In this document: in pieces, positions 25,984 to 34,581 of the stretch | Layout of the letters: each line of letters starts with the position of its first letter | How positions within the stretch are numbered: the first letter of the stretch is position 1 | Assembly (NCBI RefSeq): GCF_001605895.1 | Contig: NZ_LUAW01000014.1 | Location: 112,627-176,626 of the forward strand | Direction of reading: 5' to 3' | Length of the DNA stretch: 64,000 bases | Source of the DNA: Acinetobacter pragensis | Lineage (GTDB): Bacteria > Pseudomonadota > Gammaproteobacteria > Pseudomonadales > Moraxellaceae | The notes under the pieces: generated by a model | Database searches by the model: none | What the model saw: only the letters and a program-made list of their open reading frames with translations | What the model was told of the DNA's origin: nothing | Program-made: the position numbers and the translations under genes

Positions 25984-26157
25984 ATTGGATCCAATTTATG
26001 TTTATTAAAGGATTTTTTCAAATGTGACATGGGTGTTTTTTATGATTATTAACCTTGAAATAAGCATCTTAAACAGATTTTGTATTTTATAAGATTTAAT
26101 CTATGGATCCATTTTGTTGTGAAAGATAGTGTATTAAGTAATTTAAAATGGATCCAT
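25984..26157. promoter_or_regulatory. three VanR operators between vanA and vanK
   Basis: A perfect ATTGGATCCAAT lies at 25984-25995, and ATGGATCCAT cores lie at 26103-26112 and 26148-26157. ATTGGATCCAAT is the VanR operator used in the Caulobacter vanillate system, so the first site is an exact match and the other two share its central GGATCC palindrome. The first covers the vanA start region; the other two lie 90-145 bp upstream of vanK and are centred 45 bp apart. They indicate VanR control of both directions, with the vanK side now controlling a broken gene. Confidence 0.82.
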
Positions 26158-26247
26158 AAGAGCAATTTGTATAAATTTAAAATGCTAACCGCCCTTTTTT
26201 TAAATATATGGTCGTGTGTATTTCCGTTCCTAATTGGGAGTTACCCA

Positions 26248-27584
26248 ATGCAAAGAAATGTTTTAGGCGAAATTAACAATACTAAAATGAGCCATTATCA
26301 ATGGTTCGTGATTCTGATTTGTCTATTTTTGAATGTGATTGATGGTTTTGATGTCATGGTGATGGTGTTCACAGTGCCTTCAGTATCGGCGGAATGAGCT
26401 TTGTCTGGTGCACAAATTGGAATACTACTCAGCACAGGTCTATTTGGCATGGCCGCCGGTTCCATTTTCTTGGCACCGTTAGCAGATAAAATTGGTCGCC
26501 GGTTCTTAATTCTGGTTTGTTTGATTATTGCGGGATTGAGTATATGCATGTGGGCTGTGCTATGGTTCATCACAGGTGTTGGCGTAGGAGGAATTCTGGT
26601 GAGTAGCACGTACTGGCAAGTGAATATCCAAATGCGCGTTGGAGAAGCCTAGCCGTAAGTTTAATGTCCACAGGATATGGTATTGGGGCAATTTTAGGTA
26701 ATGTATTGACATTCTTCTTAATTGAACATCTAGGTTGGCGTTCAGTTTTTTAGCAGGCGGTATAACAACGCTGATCATGTTCATCTTTGCTTTGTGGTTA
26801 TTACCTGAATCGCTTGATTATTTGTTGGCAAAAAAGCCTGTACGTGCGTTGGAAAATACGAATATGATTTTGCAATGTATGAAGTTGAAGCATTTACACG
26901 TGCTGCCAGAGTATGCGCAAGTTGAACAGCAAAAGGGCAGTGATGTAGCAAAACTGTTTCGTGGTCATCAAGGATTCCAAACCTTATGTTTATGGTTCGC
27001 CTTTTTCTTGGTGATGTTTGGTTTTTACTTTGTGATGAGTTGGACACCTAAAATTTTAATTGCGATAGGCATGTCGCCAGATCAAGGCGTCAGTACAGGA
27101 ATTTTAATAAGTATTGGTGGTATTTTTGGTGTTGCGATTATTGGGCTTTTAGCTTCACGTATTAAAATTTTCTACGCGCTCAGCTTATTTTTAGGCTTAA
27201 CAGCACTTTGTATATTCTTATTTGTTACCGTTTCATCACAAGTCAGCATTGCACTACTGGTGGGTTTATTATTGGGCACACTTATTAACGGCTTTGTTGC
27301 TGGACTTTTATTCAATCTTACCGACCATTTACGAGGCAGAGATTAGAAGTCGTGGTGTAGGTTATGCAATTGGGTTTGGGCGCATTGGAGCCATTTTATC
27401 CCCAACCATAGCAGGTCTATTTTTAGATCAAGGTATGAAGCCACAGCATTTTTATGTGTACTGCGGCATTGTATTTATCTTGGCAATTTTTTTGATTTTA
27501 GTCTTGGTCAAGCGGTGTATCGACATCAAAAAATTCAAAAATATTCACTCAATACATTCATCTAAATATCTGCTTAACAATTAA
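26248..27584 (+). pseudogene. vanK: vanK transporter, broken by one stop and three frameshifts
   Basis: Remains of a full-length (about 445-aa) AAHS-family MFS transporter for vanillate/protocatechuate. It begins at ATG 26248 with GGGAG upstream (CLFLNVIDGFDVMVMVF in segment 1). Damage seen: TGA at 26395-26397 where a tryptophan is normal (SVSAE, stop, ALSGAQIG); a one-base loss near 26608 before LASEYPNARWRSLAVSLM; a one-base loss in the T-run at 26745-26751 (GWRSVF then LAGGITTLIMF); and a one-base gain in the T-run at 27306-27309 before PTIYEAEIRSRGVGYAIG. All segments align end to end otherwise. The VanR operators upstream are still present. Homopolymer sequencing error cannot explain the TGA. 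Confidence 0.9.
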
Positions 27585-27598
27585 AAGCCGAGATAAAA

Positions 27599-27868
27599 AT
27601 GACAAGGCATCTTTATGGATGGGGATCTGCTTGTACCCATTTTTTGCCAATAGGGCACATGCGCACTTCATTGCTGATAGTCTGGCCTAAATTATATTGC
27701 GAGACTTCTATTTTGACCGGGATTATAAAAAAGATCCGTATGTTTACACTGTGACAAGAGACTGGCCACAACAGTGCTTTTATACACTCGGTGGGAATTG
27801 TCGGTTGAATAATGCGTACTGTTTGCGTATTTATCACGCTGAACTCGAAGATATTTTTAACCAATAGT
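27599..27868 (+). pseudogene. OprD-family porin remnant (vanP-like)
   Basis: N-terminal piece of an OprD porin. The ATG at 27599 has a plausible site upstream but is out of frame with the signal peptide, which is read from 27616 (WMGICLYPFFANRAHA). The mature start HFIADSLA runs into TAA at 27688-27690, followed in the same frame by IILRDFYFDRDYKKDP and TRDW, the standard OprD opening. After that the match is lost and the remaining 300-plus residues are missing. It lies directly after vanK, where A. baylyi carries the porin gene vanP. So both transport genes of the van cluster are lost here. Confidence 0.75.
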
Positions 27869-27900
27869 TTATTGGTTTTAATGGCAAACAGCTGATTGGG

Positions 27901-27937
27901 GCGCAAATTCTTTTTTGAGCGATATTTGCGCTTTTTT
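27901..27937 (+). terminator. terminator after the van transport remnants
   Basis: GCGCAAAT (27901-27908) pairs with ATTTGCGC (27924-27931), followed by six T. It probably ended the former vanK-vanP transcript and now insulates the 28168 operon. Confidence 0.85.
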
Positions 27938-28167
27938 AATAGTAAATAATCGAGAAGTCTTTAATGGAGGTGATATTGATGTGTCACGTCTGCATTTAGT
28001 TGTAATGTATAAATTCTAAGTTGATATCAAAATAATATGGATTAGATATTTAATCAGTATTAGACAGAAACTCTAATTTTAACTGATTCTAGTGCATGAG
28101 AAGTATCAAAAAATTTAATTTGCGAATTCCATAGGATTTGGATTTAACAAAATTAAGGAGTAGTGAA

Positions 28168-29484
28168 ATGCAAAAAACAATTAATGCAAAAGCGCGTAAA
28201 AAAGCAATTATGGCAGCAGGGATAGGAAACTTTGTTGAATGGTTTGACTTTGTACTGTATGCACAATTTGCGGCTATTATCGCAATACATTTTTTTCCTT
28301 CAGATAATCCAACAACAGGCTTATTGGCGACATTTGCAGTATTTGCATTGGGTTTTTTAGCTAGACCCATTGGTGGTGTGATATTTGGCCATTATGGTGA
28401 TAAACACGGACGTAAAAAAGCTTTATCTGCTGCTGTATTGCTGATGAGTATTGCGACCTTTGCTATTGGATTAACCCCTACTTTCGATTCGGTTGGTCTG
28501 ATGGCACCAATTCTTTTAGTTGTATGGCGTGTTTGTCAGGGGCTATCTGCCGGTGGTGAATATGCTGGTTCAAGTTCTTTTGTTATTGAATTTGCACCTA
28601 AGGGTAAAAAAGCACTTTATGGAAGCATTAATCCAATTGCTACAGCACTTGGGATCATCGGTGGCGCTTTAGTGGGACTAATTATGTCCCAATTGTTGGA
28701 TCCTGAAATTATCAATTCATGGGGATGGCGCATTCCATTTATGATCGCTGGCCCATTAGGAGTGGTGGGACTATATTTACGAAATAAAGTAGAAGAAACG
28801 CCAGAGTTCCAAGCGATTCAAACTCAGGTTAAAGAAGAAAAACATGCGCCATTGGTTGAAGCATTTAAAGTATCAAAAATGAACATGCTGACATTATTTG
28901 GCTGGGCATCTCTGAATGGTCTCGGTTTTTATATGTTGACGGGTTACACGATTACTTTCATGACAAATGCTGCACAAATGGCAAGACCACAAGCACTATC
29001 CGTTTACATTATTGCACTGATTTTATTCTCATTTTCTTGTTATTTTGCAGGAAAATTGATCGATAGTGTGGGAATTCAAAAAGTTGCAATCATGTCTGCA
29101 ATTGTGATGACGGTTTTAATTGTGCCAGCTTTCCAATTATTAAGTACAGGTGATTTAGCCACTGCCATTATAGGTCTAAGTATCTTTGGCATCGTTATGG
29201 GTTTTATTTGTACGATCACCCCATTGCTGATGGTCGTTTTATTCCCTGCGCATATTCGTTATAGCGCAAGTGCTTTGGCTTATAACTTGGCCTATGGTTT
29301 GTTGGGTGGAACAGCACCTTATATCGCAACTTATTTAATTGCAGAAACGGGCAATAATTTAGCACCTGCCTATTATGTGGCTTTGGTAACGATTGTTGGT
29401 TTATTAATTACGCTCACAGGTTTTCGATTCAATAAAGCGGTTCAATCTAAACATAAAGCGTCTAATCTAGTGCAGTCATCATGA
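28168..29484 (+). CDS. MHS-family MFS permease (dicarboxylate/oxoadipate type)
   Basis: 438-aa inner-membrane symporter of the metabolite:H+ symporter family (KgtP/ProP/PcaT group). The family signature is NFVEWFDFVLYAQFAAIIA at the first segment; FLARPIGGVIFGHYGDKHGR is the loop 2-3 motif and CQGLSAGGEYAGSSSF the fourth-segment motif. ATG 28168 has AAGGAG upstream and is preferred over 28138. First gene of a plus-strand operon; its TGA overlaps the thiolase start (ATGATGA), so they are translationally linked. In this company it probably imports muconolactone, 3-oxoadipate or a related dicarboxylate. Confidence 0.83.
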   Translation: MQKTINAKARKKAIMAAGIGNFVEWFDFVLYAQFAAIIAIHFFPSDNPTTGLLATFAVFALGFLARPIGGVIFGHYGDKHGRKKALSAAVLLMSIATFAIGLTPTFDSVGLMAPILLVVWRVCQGLSAGGEYAGSSSFVIEFAPKGKKALYGSINPIATALGIIGGALVGLIMSQLLDPEIINSWGWRIPFMIAGPLGVVGLYLRNKVEETPEFQAIQTQVKEEKHAPLVEAFKVSKMNMLTLFGWASLNGLGFYMLTGYTITFMTNAAQMARPQALSVYIIALILFSFSCYFAGKLIDSVGIQKVAIMSAIVMTVLIVPAFQLLSTGDLATAIIGLSIFGIVMGFICTITPLLMVVLFPAHIRYSASALAYNLAYGLLGGTAPYIATYLIAETGNNLAPAYYVALVTIVGLLITLTGFRFNKAVQSKHKASNLVQSS

Positions 29485-30689
29485 TGAACAGTTCAAAAGT
29501 TTTTATTTGCGAAGCAATTCGGACACCGATTGGTAAATTAGGCGGTATTTTTAAAAGCCTCAGCCCTCTAGATTTGGCCGTACCTTTAATACAGCACATT
29601 ACTCAAAAAAACCCAAAAATTGCAGTTCATTTAGATGAATTGATTGTGGGGCAAGGTTATGGAACTGCAGAAGCGGCCAATATTGGTAAAGCTTTAGCCC
29701 TAGATTCAGGGTTGCCTGATCATGTTTGTGGCTATAGTGTAGATCGCCGCTGTGCATCAGGTTTACAAGCGATTATTGATGCCACGATGATGATTCAAAC
29801 AGGTAAGGCGAATTTGATTATCGCAGGTGGGGCTGAATCTTTGAGTCAAGCGCCATTTTACAGTACTTCAATTCGCTGGGGGGGCTTTGGTGATTTACAA
29901 CTAAAAGACTCGTTGAAATATGGAAGAGTTTTCGCTAATGGGCAAAAAAATCCAATTCAAGGGGGCATGTTGGAAACAGCTGAAAACCTGCGAAGAGAAT
30001 ATAACATCACTCGTGAAGCACAAGATAAATGGGCATATTTAAGTCATCAAAAGGCCTCAAAAGCCATTGCTGCAGGCAAGTTTAAAAATGAAATTCTACC
30101 ACTAAAGGTAAAAGGTAAAATTATTGATACAGATGAACACCCGCGTGCAGATACGACATTGGAACAGCTTGCAGCATTAAAACCAGTTCTTTTCAAAAAT
30201 GATCCTGAATCAACTGTAACAGCTGGAAATTCATCTGGGCAAAATGATGCGGCGGCATTCTGCCTAATTGCAAGTGAACAAATGGTTGCCGAACTCAATT
30301 TAAAGCCATTGGCTGAAATTGTGGATTGGTCGATTGCAGGTGTTCCAAGTGCAATGATGGGCATTGGTCCAGTGCCTGCTATTCAAAAAGTTTTAGATTC
30401 AACAGGCCTAAGTTTAGACGATATTGATCGCATTGAGATCAACGAGGCTTTTGCTGCACAGCTTTTAGCTTGTACGCAGGCTCTGAATTTTAGTCCGATT
30501 GAATTTGAAAAATTGAATGTACATGGTTCAGGGATTTCTTTAGGCCACCCGATCGGTGCGACGGGAGCCCGAATTATGACAACTTTGATCAATGAACTCC
30601 AATCATCCAAGCTGGATTATGGCCTGATTTCCATGTGTATTGGGGGCGGGCAAGGTATGGCTGTTGTTATTAAAAATATTCACCACTAA
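29481..30689 (+). CDS. acetyl-CoA acetyltransferase-type thiolase (3-oxoadipyl-CoA thiolase candidate)
   Basis: 402-aa thiolase. The acylating cysteine is Cys91 in DRRCASGLQAI, and the C-terminal motifs HGSGISLGHPIGATGARIM and CIGGGQGMAVVI carry the catalytic His and second Cys. The motif reads NVHGSG rather than the NVNGGAIALGHPLGCTGAR of classical PcaF. So this is not an ordinary PcaF, though in this operon its job should be to cleave 3-oxoadipyl-CoA or a substituted version to acetyl-CoA plus succinyl-CoA. A second copy with the same DRRC motif lies at 36914-38107. Start overlaps the permease stop. Confidence 0.83.
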   Translation: MMNSSKVFICEAIRTPIGKLGGIFKSLSPLDLAVPLIQHITQKNPKIAVHLDELIVGQGYGTAEAANIGKALALDSGLPDHVCGYSVDRRCASGLQAIIDATMMIQTGKANLIIAGGAESLSQAPFYSTSIRWGGFGDLQLKDSLKYGRVFANGQKNPIQGGMLETAENLRREYNITREAQDKWAYLSHQKASKAIAAGKFKNEILPLKVKGKIIDTDEHPRADTTLEQLAALKPVLFKNDPESTVTAGNSSGQNDAAAFCLIASEQMVAELNLKPLAEIVDWSIAGVPSAMMGIGPVPAIQKVLDSTGLSLDDIDRIEINEAFAAQLLACTQALNFSPIEFEKLNVHGSGISLGHPIGATGARIMTTLINELQSSKLDYGLISMCIGGGQGMAVVIKNIHH

Positions 30690-30705
30690 GGAAGAGAGGT
30701 ATAAC

Positions 30706-30987
30706 ATGTTATACATGGTACAAATGGCTGTAAAAAAACCGCATGATATTGATTCAGATATTTGGACCGATATTATTACGAGAGAGCGTGAATACGGCCA
30801 AACCTATATGAAGAATGGACAATTTCCGCATATTTGGCGTGTTGTTGGTAAATTTGCCAATGTCAGTATTTTTGATGTGGAATCAAATGATGTCTTGCAT
30901 CAAATCTTAGCTGGATTCCCATTATTTCCATATATGGATATTCAAGTGACGGCCTTGGCTGAACATCCGTCAGCATTAAAAAAATAA
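30706..30987 (+). CDS. catC: muconolactone delta-isomerase
   Basis: 93-aa small enzyme of the muconolactone isomerase family, which forms 3-oxoadipate enol-lactone. The typical core is present: YMVQMAVKKPHDID at the start, the basic/active segment GQFPHIWRVVGKFANVSIFD, and FPLFPYMDIQVTALAEHPSA at the end. ATG 30706 has AAGAGAGG upstream. It follows the thiolase by 16 bp. A diverged paralogue is at 39415-39693, about 9 kb away in the facing operon. No muconate cycloisomerase or catechol dioxygenase is in the window. Substrate could be muconolactone or a methyl derivative. Confidence 0.85.
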   Translation: MLYMVQMAVKKPHDIDSDIWTDIITREREYGQTYMKNGQFPHIWRVVGKFANVSIFDVESNDVLHQILAGFPLFPYMDIQVTALAEHPSALKK

Positions 30988-31002
30988 GCCGAATCCGTAA
31001 AA

Positions 31003-31039
31003 ATAAGCCCTCCCTTAATGTTATTAAGGAAGGGCTTAT
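31003..31039 (-). terminator. bidirectional terminator between catC and the LysR gene
   Basis: 17-bp arms ATAAGCCCTCCCTTAAT (31003-31019) and ATTAAGGAAGGGCTTAT (31023-31039) with one mismatch and a GTT loop. Read from the LysR gene it is followed by a T-run (AAAAAT before 31003 on the plus strand). Confidence 0.88.
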
Positions 31040-31044
31040 ATGTT

Positions 31045-31938
31045 TCAGGGTGTATGAGTCTGGATAGGAATCAAAGTGCTTAAAGCATTGTGTAATAATT
31101 TAGATTGATTGCCTTCGCGCCAGATAATTGCAAGTTCAATTTCATCATGGCTGTCTTCAAGTGGGATATAGCAAATCTCATCAGACTGAATGTTCTCCAA
31201 TCCTTCAAGTGTGAGTGTAATTCCGCATCCGGCTGCTACTAGAATCAGAATTGAGTATGTATCATCTGCTTCTTTTGCAATTCGGGGATTAAATCCGGCA
31301 TTTCGACAGTTTTGAATAAAAACTTCTCGAATAACTGAGCCTTTATAGGCGTGATTGGTAATGAATTTTTCGTTATGAAGTTCATGAAGGGAGATAGATT
31401 TTTGCTGAGCAAAAGGATGATGGATGGGTACAGCCGCAATTAATCGGTGACGGCTGATAACTGTATAAGCGATGCCCAGAGTATTAATTGGGAGTAAGAC
31501 CAGCCCCGTATCTAAATCACCGTTAGCAACACTTTCCAATACTAAACTGGAGTTGGCTTTGCGGTGAATCTGGAAATCAATATTAGGATAAAGCTGTTTA
31601 GTGCGATTAAACAGTTTAGGTAAGACTACGCTTGGCAGAGCTCCTGAAAAAGAAATTTCTAGTGTCCCTAAACTTCCTTGATTAGATTTACAGACTGCAG
31701 AAGCTGCCTGATCTATGGCTAATTTTATTTTTTTAGCTTCGATAACAAAAGTTTCACCCTCAGGAGTAAGTCTTAAACCTTTGGGGATGCGTTCAAATAA
31801 CAGACATTCCAATTCTTCTTCAAGTTGTTGTATCTGTTTTGAAAGAGGTGGTTGAGCGATAAATAAGCGCTTTGCAGCCCGCCCAATATTAAGCTCTTCA
31901 GCGACAACTAAAAACGAACGTATGAGTCTAAATTCCAT
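31045..31938 (-). CDS. LysR-family regulator (CatM/BenM type)
   Basis: 297-aa regulator. The N-terminal helix-turn-helix EFRLIRSFLVVAEELNIGRA (first 20 residues) and IAQPPLSKQIQQLEEEL is followed by an effector-binding domain. The opening MEFRLIRSFLVVAEE and the QPPLSKQI recognition helix are typical of the CatM/BenM/CatR group that responds to muconate. ATG 31938 is chosen; the open frame to 32082 adds 48 residues not seen in the family. It is divergent from the enol-lactonase gene across 114 bp (31939-32052), the usual layout for autoregulation plus activation. Confidence 0.84.
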   Translation of the reverse strand: MEFRLIRSFLVVAEELNIGRAAKRLFIAQPPLSKQIQQLEEELECLLFERIPKGLRLTPEGETFVIEAKKIKLAIDQAASAVCKSNQGSLGTLEISFSGALPSVVLPKLFNRTKQLYPNIDFQIHRKANSSLVLESVANGDLDTGLVLLPINTLGIAYTVISRHRLIAAVPIHHPFAQQKSISLHELHNEKFITNHAYKGSVIREVFIQNCRNAGFNPRIAKEADDTYSILILVAAGCGITLTLEGLENIQSDEICYIPLEDSHDEIELAIIWREGNQSKLLHNALSTLIPIQTHTP

Positions 31939-32052
31939 TTTAAACACACTCTGACTATATGACGTCGATATAAAAATAGTATTTGAATATATAGCACAAA
32001 AACCACAATGATAAGTGGTGATATCTACCAAATTAAATACAGTGAGGAAAAC

Positions 32053-32802
32053 ATGATTTATTATAAAACATTTGGAAAACAAGGGAATAAAACATTAGTG
32101 CTAGGGAGTTCGTTAGGAACGTCATCTAATATGTGGAGCAATATCATTGATGATTTGGCTCAAAAGTTTTTTGTTGTGGCATTTGATACACGAGGTCATG
32201 GGCAATCGCAAAGTCTAGGTTTGGAGTCTTCATCTGTTGATCAATATGCACAAGATGTGATTGATATTTTGGATAATTTAAAGATTAAAACATTTAGTTA
32301 TGCAGGTCTTTCATTGGGTGGTGCAATTGGGCAAATATTAGCGATTAAATTCCCTGAGCGTGTAGAGCGTTTAATTTTATGCTGTACAGCTGCAAAATTC
32401 GGTGAGCCAGCATTCTGGCATGATCGTGCTGATAAAGTCTTAAAACAAGGATTAAATGCCATTTTAGAGGCGACGAAAAGCCGTTGGTATACACCAGGAA
32501 CAGCAGAATCGGATCCATTCGCACAAAGCCTATTAGATGAATTATTGACCTATGATCCTGTAGGTTATGCCAATACCTGTAAAGCTGTAGCCGATTTCGA
32601 TGTGCGTACTCAATTAAGTGAAATTAAATGTCCAACTTTGGCGATTGCTGGAACAGATGATTTATCTACGCCTGTCTTTGTGATGCAGGAGTTAGTCAGC
32701 CAAATTCCTCGGGCTGAATTGGTTGCAATTCAAGGCGCGGCACACATTGGCAATGTTGAAAAACCTGAAGCTTTTAAAAAAGCTATTCTTAATTTTGCTT
32801 AA
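32053..32802 (+). CDS. pcaD: 3-oxoadipate enol-lactonase
   Basis: 249-aa alpha/beta hydrolase that opens 3-oxoadipate enol-lactone to 3-oxoadipate. The serine elbow is YAGLSLGGAIGQ; the aspartate lies in IAGTDDLSTPVF and the histidine in IQGAAHIGNVEKPEAF. SSLGTSSNMW and FDTRGHGQS are typical of PcaD/CatD. ATG 32053 with GAGGAAAAC upstream is preferred over 32008. Divergent from the LysR gene and followed by the pcaIJ pair. Whether it acts on the plain or the methylated lactone cannot be read from sequence. Confidence 0.87.
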   Translation: MIYYKTFGKQGNKTLVLGSSLGTSSNMWSNIIDDLAQKFFVVAFDTRGHGQSQSLGLESSSVDQYAQDVIDILDNLKIKTFSYAGLSLGGAIGQILAIKFPERVERLILCCTAAKFGEPAFWHDRADKVLKQGLNAILEATKSRWYTPGTAESDPFAQSLLDELLTYDPVGYANTCKAVADFDVRTQLSEIKCPTLAIAGTDDLSTPVFVMQELVSQIPRAELVAIQGAAHIGNVEKPEAFKKAILNFA

Positions 32803-32859
32803 TTGATTGAAGAAAGTCGGTTCAATTGGATCGACTTTGTTTGAGGCTGGGAAATATCA

Positions 32860-33528
32860 ATGATTTCAAAAGTAGTAGCGAATGCTTATCAAGCTGTTTC
32901 TGTGATCCAGGATGGAGCGATCATTGCCATTGGTGGTTTCGGTGGAGCAGGTCAGCCCGAAGATTTAATCAATGCACTGATTGAGCATGGTGCTAAAGAT
33001 TTAACTTTAATTAGTAATAATGCTGGTAATCATGAAGAGGGTATTGCTGCTTTATTAAAAGCGGGTCAAGTTCGAAAAATTATTTGCTCTTTCCCCCGGA
33101 TGAGCCATTCCTATGTGTTTGATGAGCTTTATCAGGCTGGAAAACTTGAATTGGAGTTAGTGCCTCAAGGGAATTTGGCCGAAAGACTGCGTGCATCAGG
33201 AGTGGGCTTAGGTGCAATTTATACACCTACTGGATATGGCACACTCTTGGCGGAAGGGAAGGAGAGCAAGTGTATTGATGGACGAAATTATGTATTGGAA
33301 TACCCGATACATATTGATGTGGCTTTGATTAAAGCTGAATTGGGAGATCGATGGGGAAATTTAACCTATCGTAAAGCTGCACGTAATTTTGGTCCAATAA
33401 TGGCTATGGCAGCTAAGCATACTATTGTTTCAGTTGGACAAGTAGTTGAACTAGGAGCATTAGATCCTGAGCATATTATTACGCCGGGAATTTTTGTGAA
33501 ATCAATAGTCTGCCGTCAGCCAGTTTAG
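32860..33528 (+). CDS. pcaI: 3-oxoadipate CoA-transferase subunit A
   Basis: 222-aa family I CoA-transferase alpha subunit. The family motifs are IAIGGFGGAGQPEDLINALI near the N-terminus, LISNNAGNHEEGIAALL, and GNLAERLRASGVG; the C-terminal segment is VVELGALDPEHIITPGIFV. With the next gene it forms the heterotetramer that moves CoA from succinyl-CoA to 3-oxoadipate. It follows pcaD by 57 bp and precedes pcaJ by 10 bp. A paralogue lies at 42000-42674. Confidence 0.88.
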   Translation: MISKVVANAYQAVSVIQDGAIIAIGGFGGAGQPEDLINALIEHGAKDLTLISNNAGNHEEGIAALLKAGQVRKIICSFPRMSHSYVFDELYQAGKLELELVPQGNLAERLRASGVGLGAIYTPTGYGTLLAEGKESKCIDGRNYVLEYPIHIDVALIKAELGDRWGNLTYRKAARNFGPIMAMAAKHTIVSVGQVVELGALDPEHIITPGIFVKSIVCRQPV

Positions 33529-33538
33529 GAGCAAGAGC

Positions 33539-34198
33539 ATGAATTTTGAAATCAGAAATCGGATTGCAGCTCGTGTAGCACGTGATATTCCAGAGGGAGC
33601 TTATGTTAATTTGGGAATCGGTTTACCAACACTTGTTGCCAATCACTTTGATAAAGGTAAAGAAGTTTTTCTACATACGGAAAATGGAATTTTAGGTCGT
33701 TGGGTTGCAGCAGAGCAGGGTTATGAAGATTGGGATCTTATTAATGCAGGTAAAGAGCCGATAGCATTACTACCTGGAGCGGCCTTTTTTCATCATGCCG
33801 ATTCTTTTGGAATGATGAGAGGCGGGCATTTAGACATTTGTGTACTCGGTGCCTATCAGGTTTCAGCTAAAGGAGATTTAGCTAACTGGCATACAGGTTC
33901 TCCAAGTGCTGTGCCCGCTGTTGGTGGTGCAATGGATTTAGCTGCCGGGGCAAAAAAAGTTTATATCATAATGGAGCTTTTAAATAAAACGGGTGAATCT
34001 AAACTTTTGGAACAGTGTACTTACCCAGTGACTGGTCTAGAGTGTGTTAGTCGTATTTACACAGATTATGCAACTTTTGAAATCAATACAGAAGGTGTGT
34101 ATGTCATAGAGATCCTTAAAGAAATATCTTTTGAGGAACTGCAAAAATTAATACCAGTAAAACTTATTTTAAAATCTGAATTATTAAATGTTAATTAA
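33539..34198 (+). CDS. pcaJ: 3-oxoadipate CoA-transferase subunit B
   Basis: 219-aa beta subunit of the CoA-transferase. The catalytic glutamate that forms the CoA thioester is in FLHTENGILGRW. GAYVNLGIGLPTLVANHF and HADSFGMMRGGHLDICVLGAYQV are strongly conserved family segments. AGGAGC before 33539 is a good ribosome site. Last gene of the plus-strand operon; a hairpin at 34231-34256 ends it. Paralogue at 41350-41994. Confidence 0.88.
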   Translation: MNFEIRNRIAARVARDIPEGAYVNLGIGLPTLVANHFDKGKEVFLHTENGILGRWVAAEQGYEDWDLINAGKEPIALLPGAAFFHHADSFGMMRGGHLDICVLGAYQVSAKGDLANWHTGSPSAVPAVGGAMDLAAGAKKVYIIMELLNKTGESKLLEQCTYPVTGLECVSRIYTDYATFEINTEGVYVIEILKEISFEELQKLIPVKLILKSELLNVN

Positions 34199-34230
34199 AT
34201 TGATATTTATACATAAAAATTTGAATATGT

Positions 34231-34256
34231 AAGCATGGCATTGCCATGCTTTTCTC
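34231..34256 (+). terminator. terminator between pcaJ and the YCII gene
   Basis: Near-continuous palindrome AAGCATGGCA (34231-34240) and TGCCATGCTT (34242-34251) followed by TTCTC. It separates the two convergent operons. Confidence 0.75.
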
Positions 34257-34259
34257 TAT

Positions 34260-34556
34260 TTATAAGCAAAAAGCTCCATCCAGATAAGCTTTTCTCCAGC
34301 GATCAATTTTAATCTTCTGAAATAGTCCACCGATATAAAAAGGATCTTGCTCAATAAATTTCTGTGCAGCTTCACGGGTATCAACATTAATAATGTAGAT
34401 CCCTCCACCTAGATCACAGCCTTCATCATCTAATTTCGCGCCACATGCCAATAAAATTTCAAGTCTCTGATTTAAATAATTTAAATGCTCATCACGTAGC
34501 TGCTTTCTTAGTGGGGAGTGATTTACTTTATCCCAAGTTTCAATAACATAGGGCAT
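34260..34556 (-). CDS. YCII-domain protein
   Basis: 98-aa YCII-family protein with the ferredoxin-like fold related to muconolactone isomerase. PYVIETWDKVNHSPLRKQLR and RDEHLNYLNQRLEILLACGA carry the conserved His/Asp region; IYIINVDTREAAQKFIEQDP and FYIGGLFQKIKIDRWRKAY end the domain. AAGGA precedes the ATG. Last gene of the minus-strand operon. Relatives include chloromuconolactone dehalogenase/isomerase-like proteins, so a role in lactone handling is possible, but the family has many functions. Confidence 0.75.
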   Translation of the reverse strand: MPYVIETWDKVNHSPLRKQLRDEHLNYLNQRLEILLACGAKLDDEGCDLGGGIYIINVDTREAAQKFIEQDPFYIGGLFQKIKIDRWRKAYLDGAFCL

Positions 34557-34581
34557 GTTAATTTCCTTATATAATAATAAA

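Noticed and set aside
27613..27906. 97-aa minus-strand open frame
   Set aside because: It lies opposite the vanP remnant and terminator, has no ribosome site and no recognisable domain; the plus strand explains the sequence.
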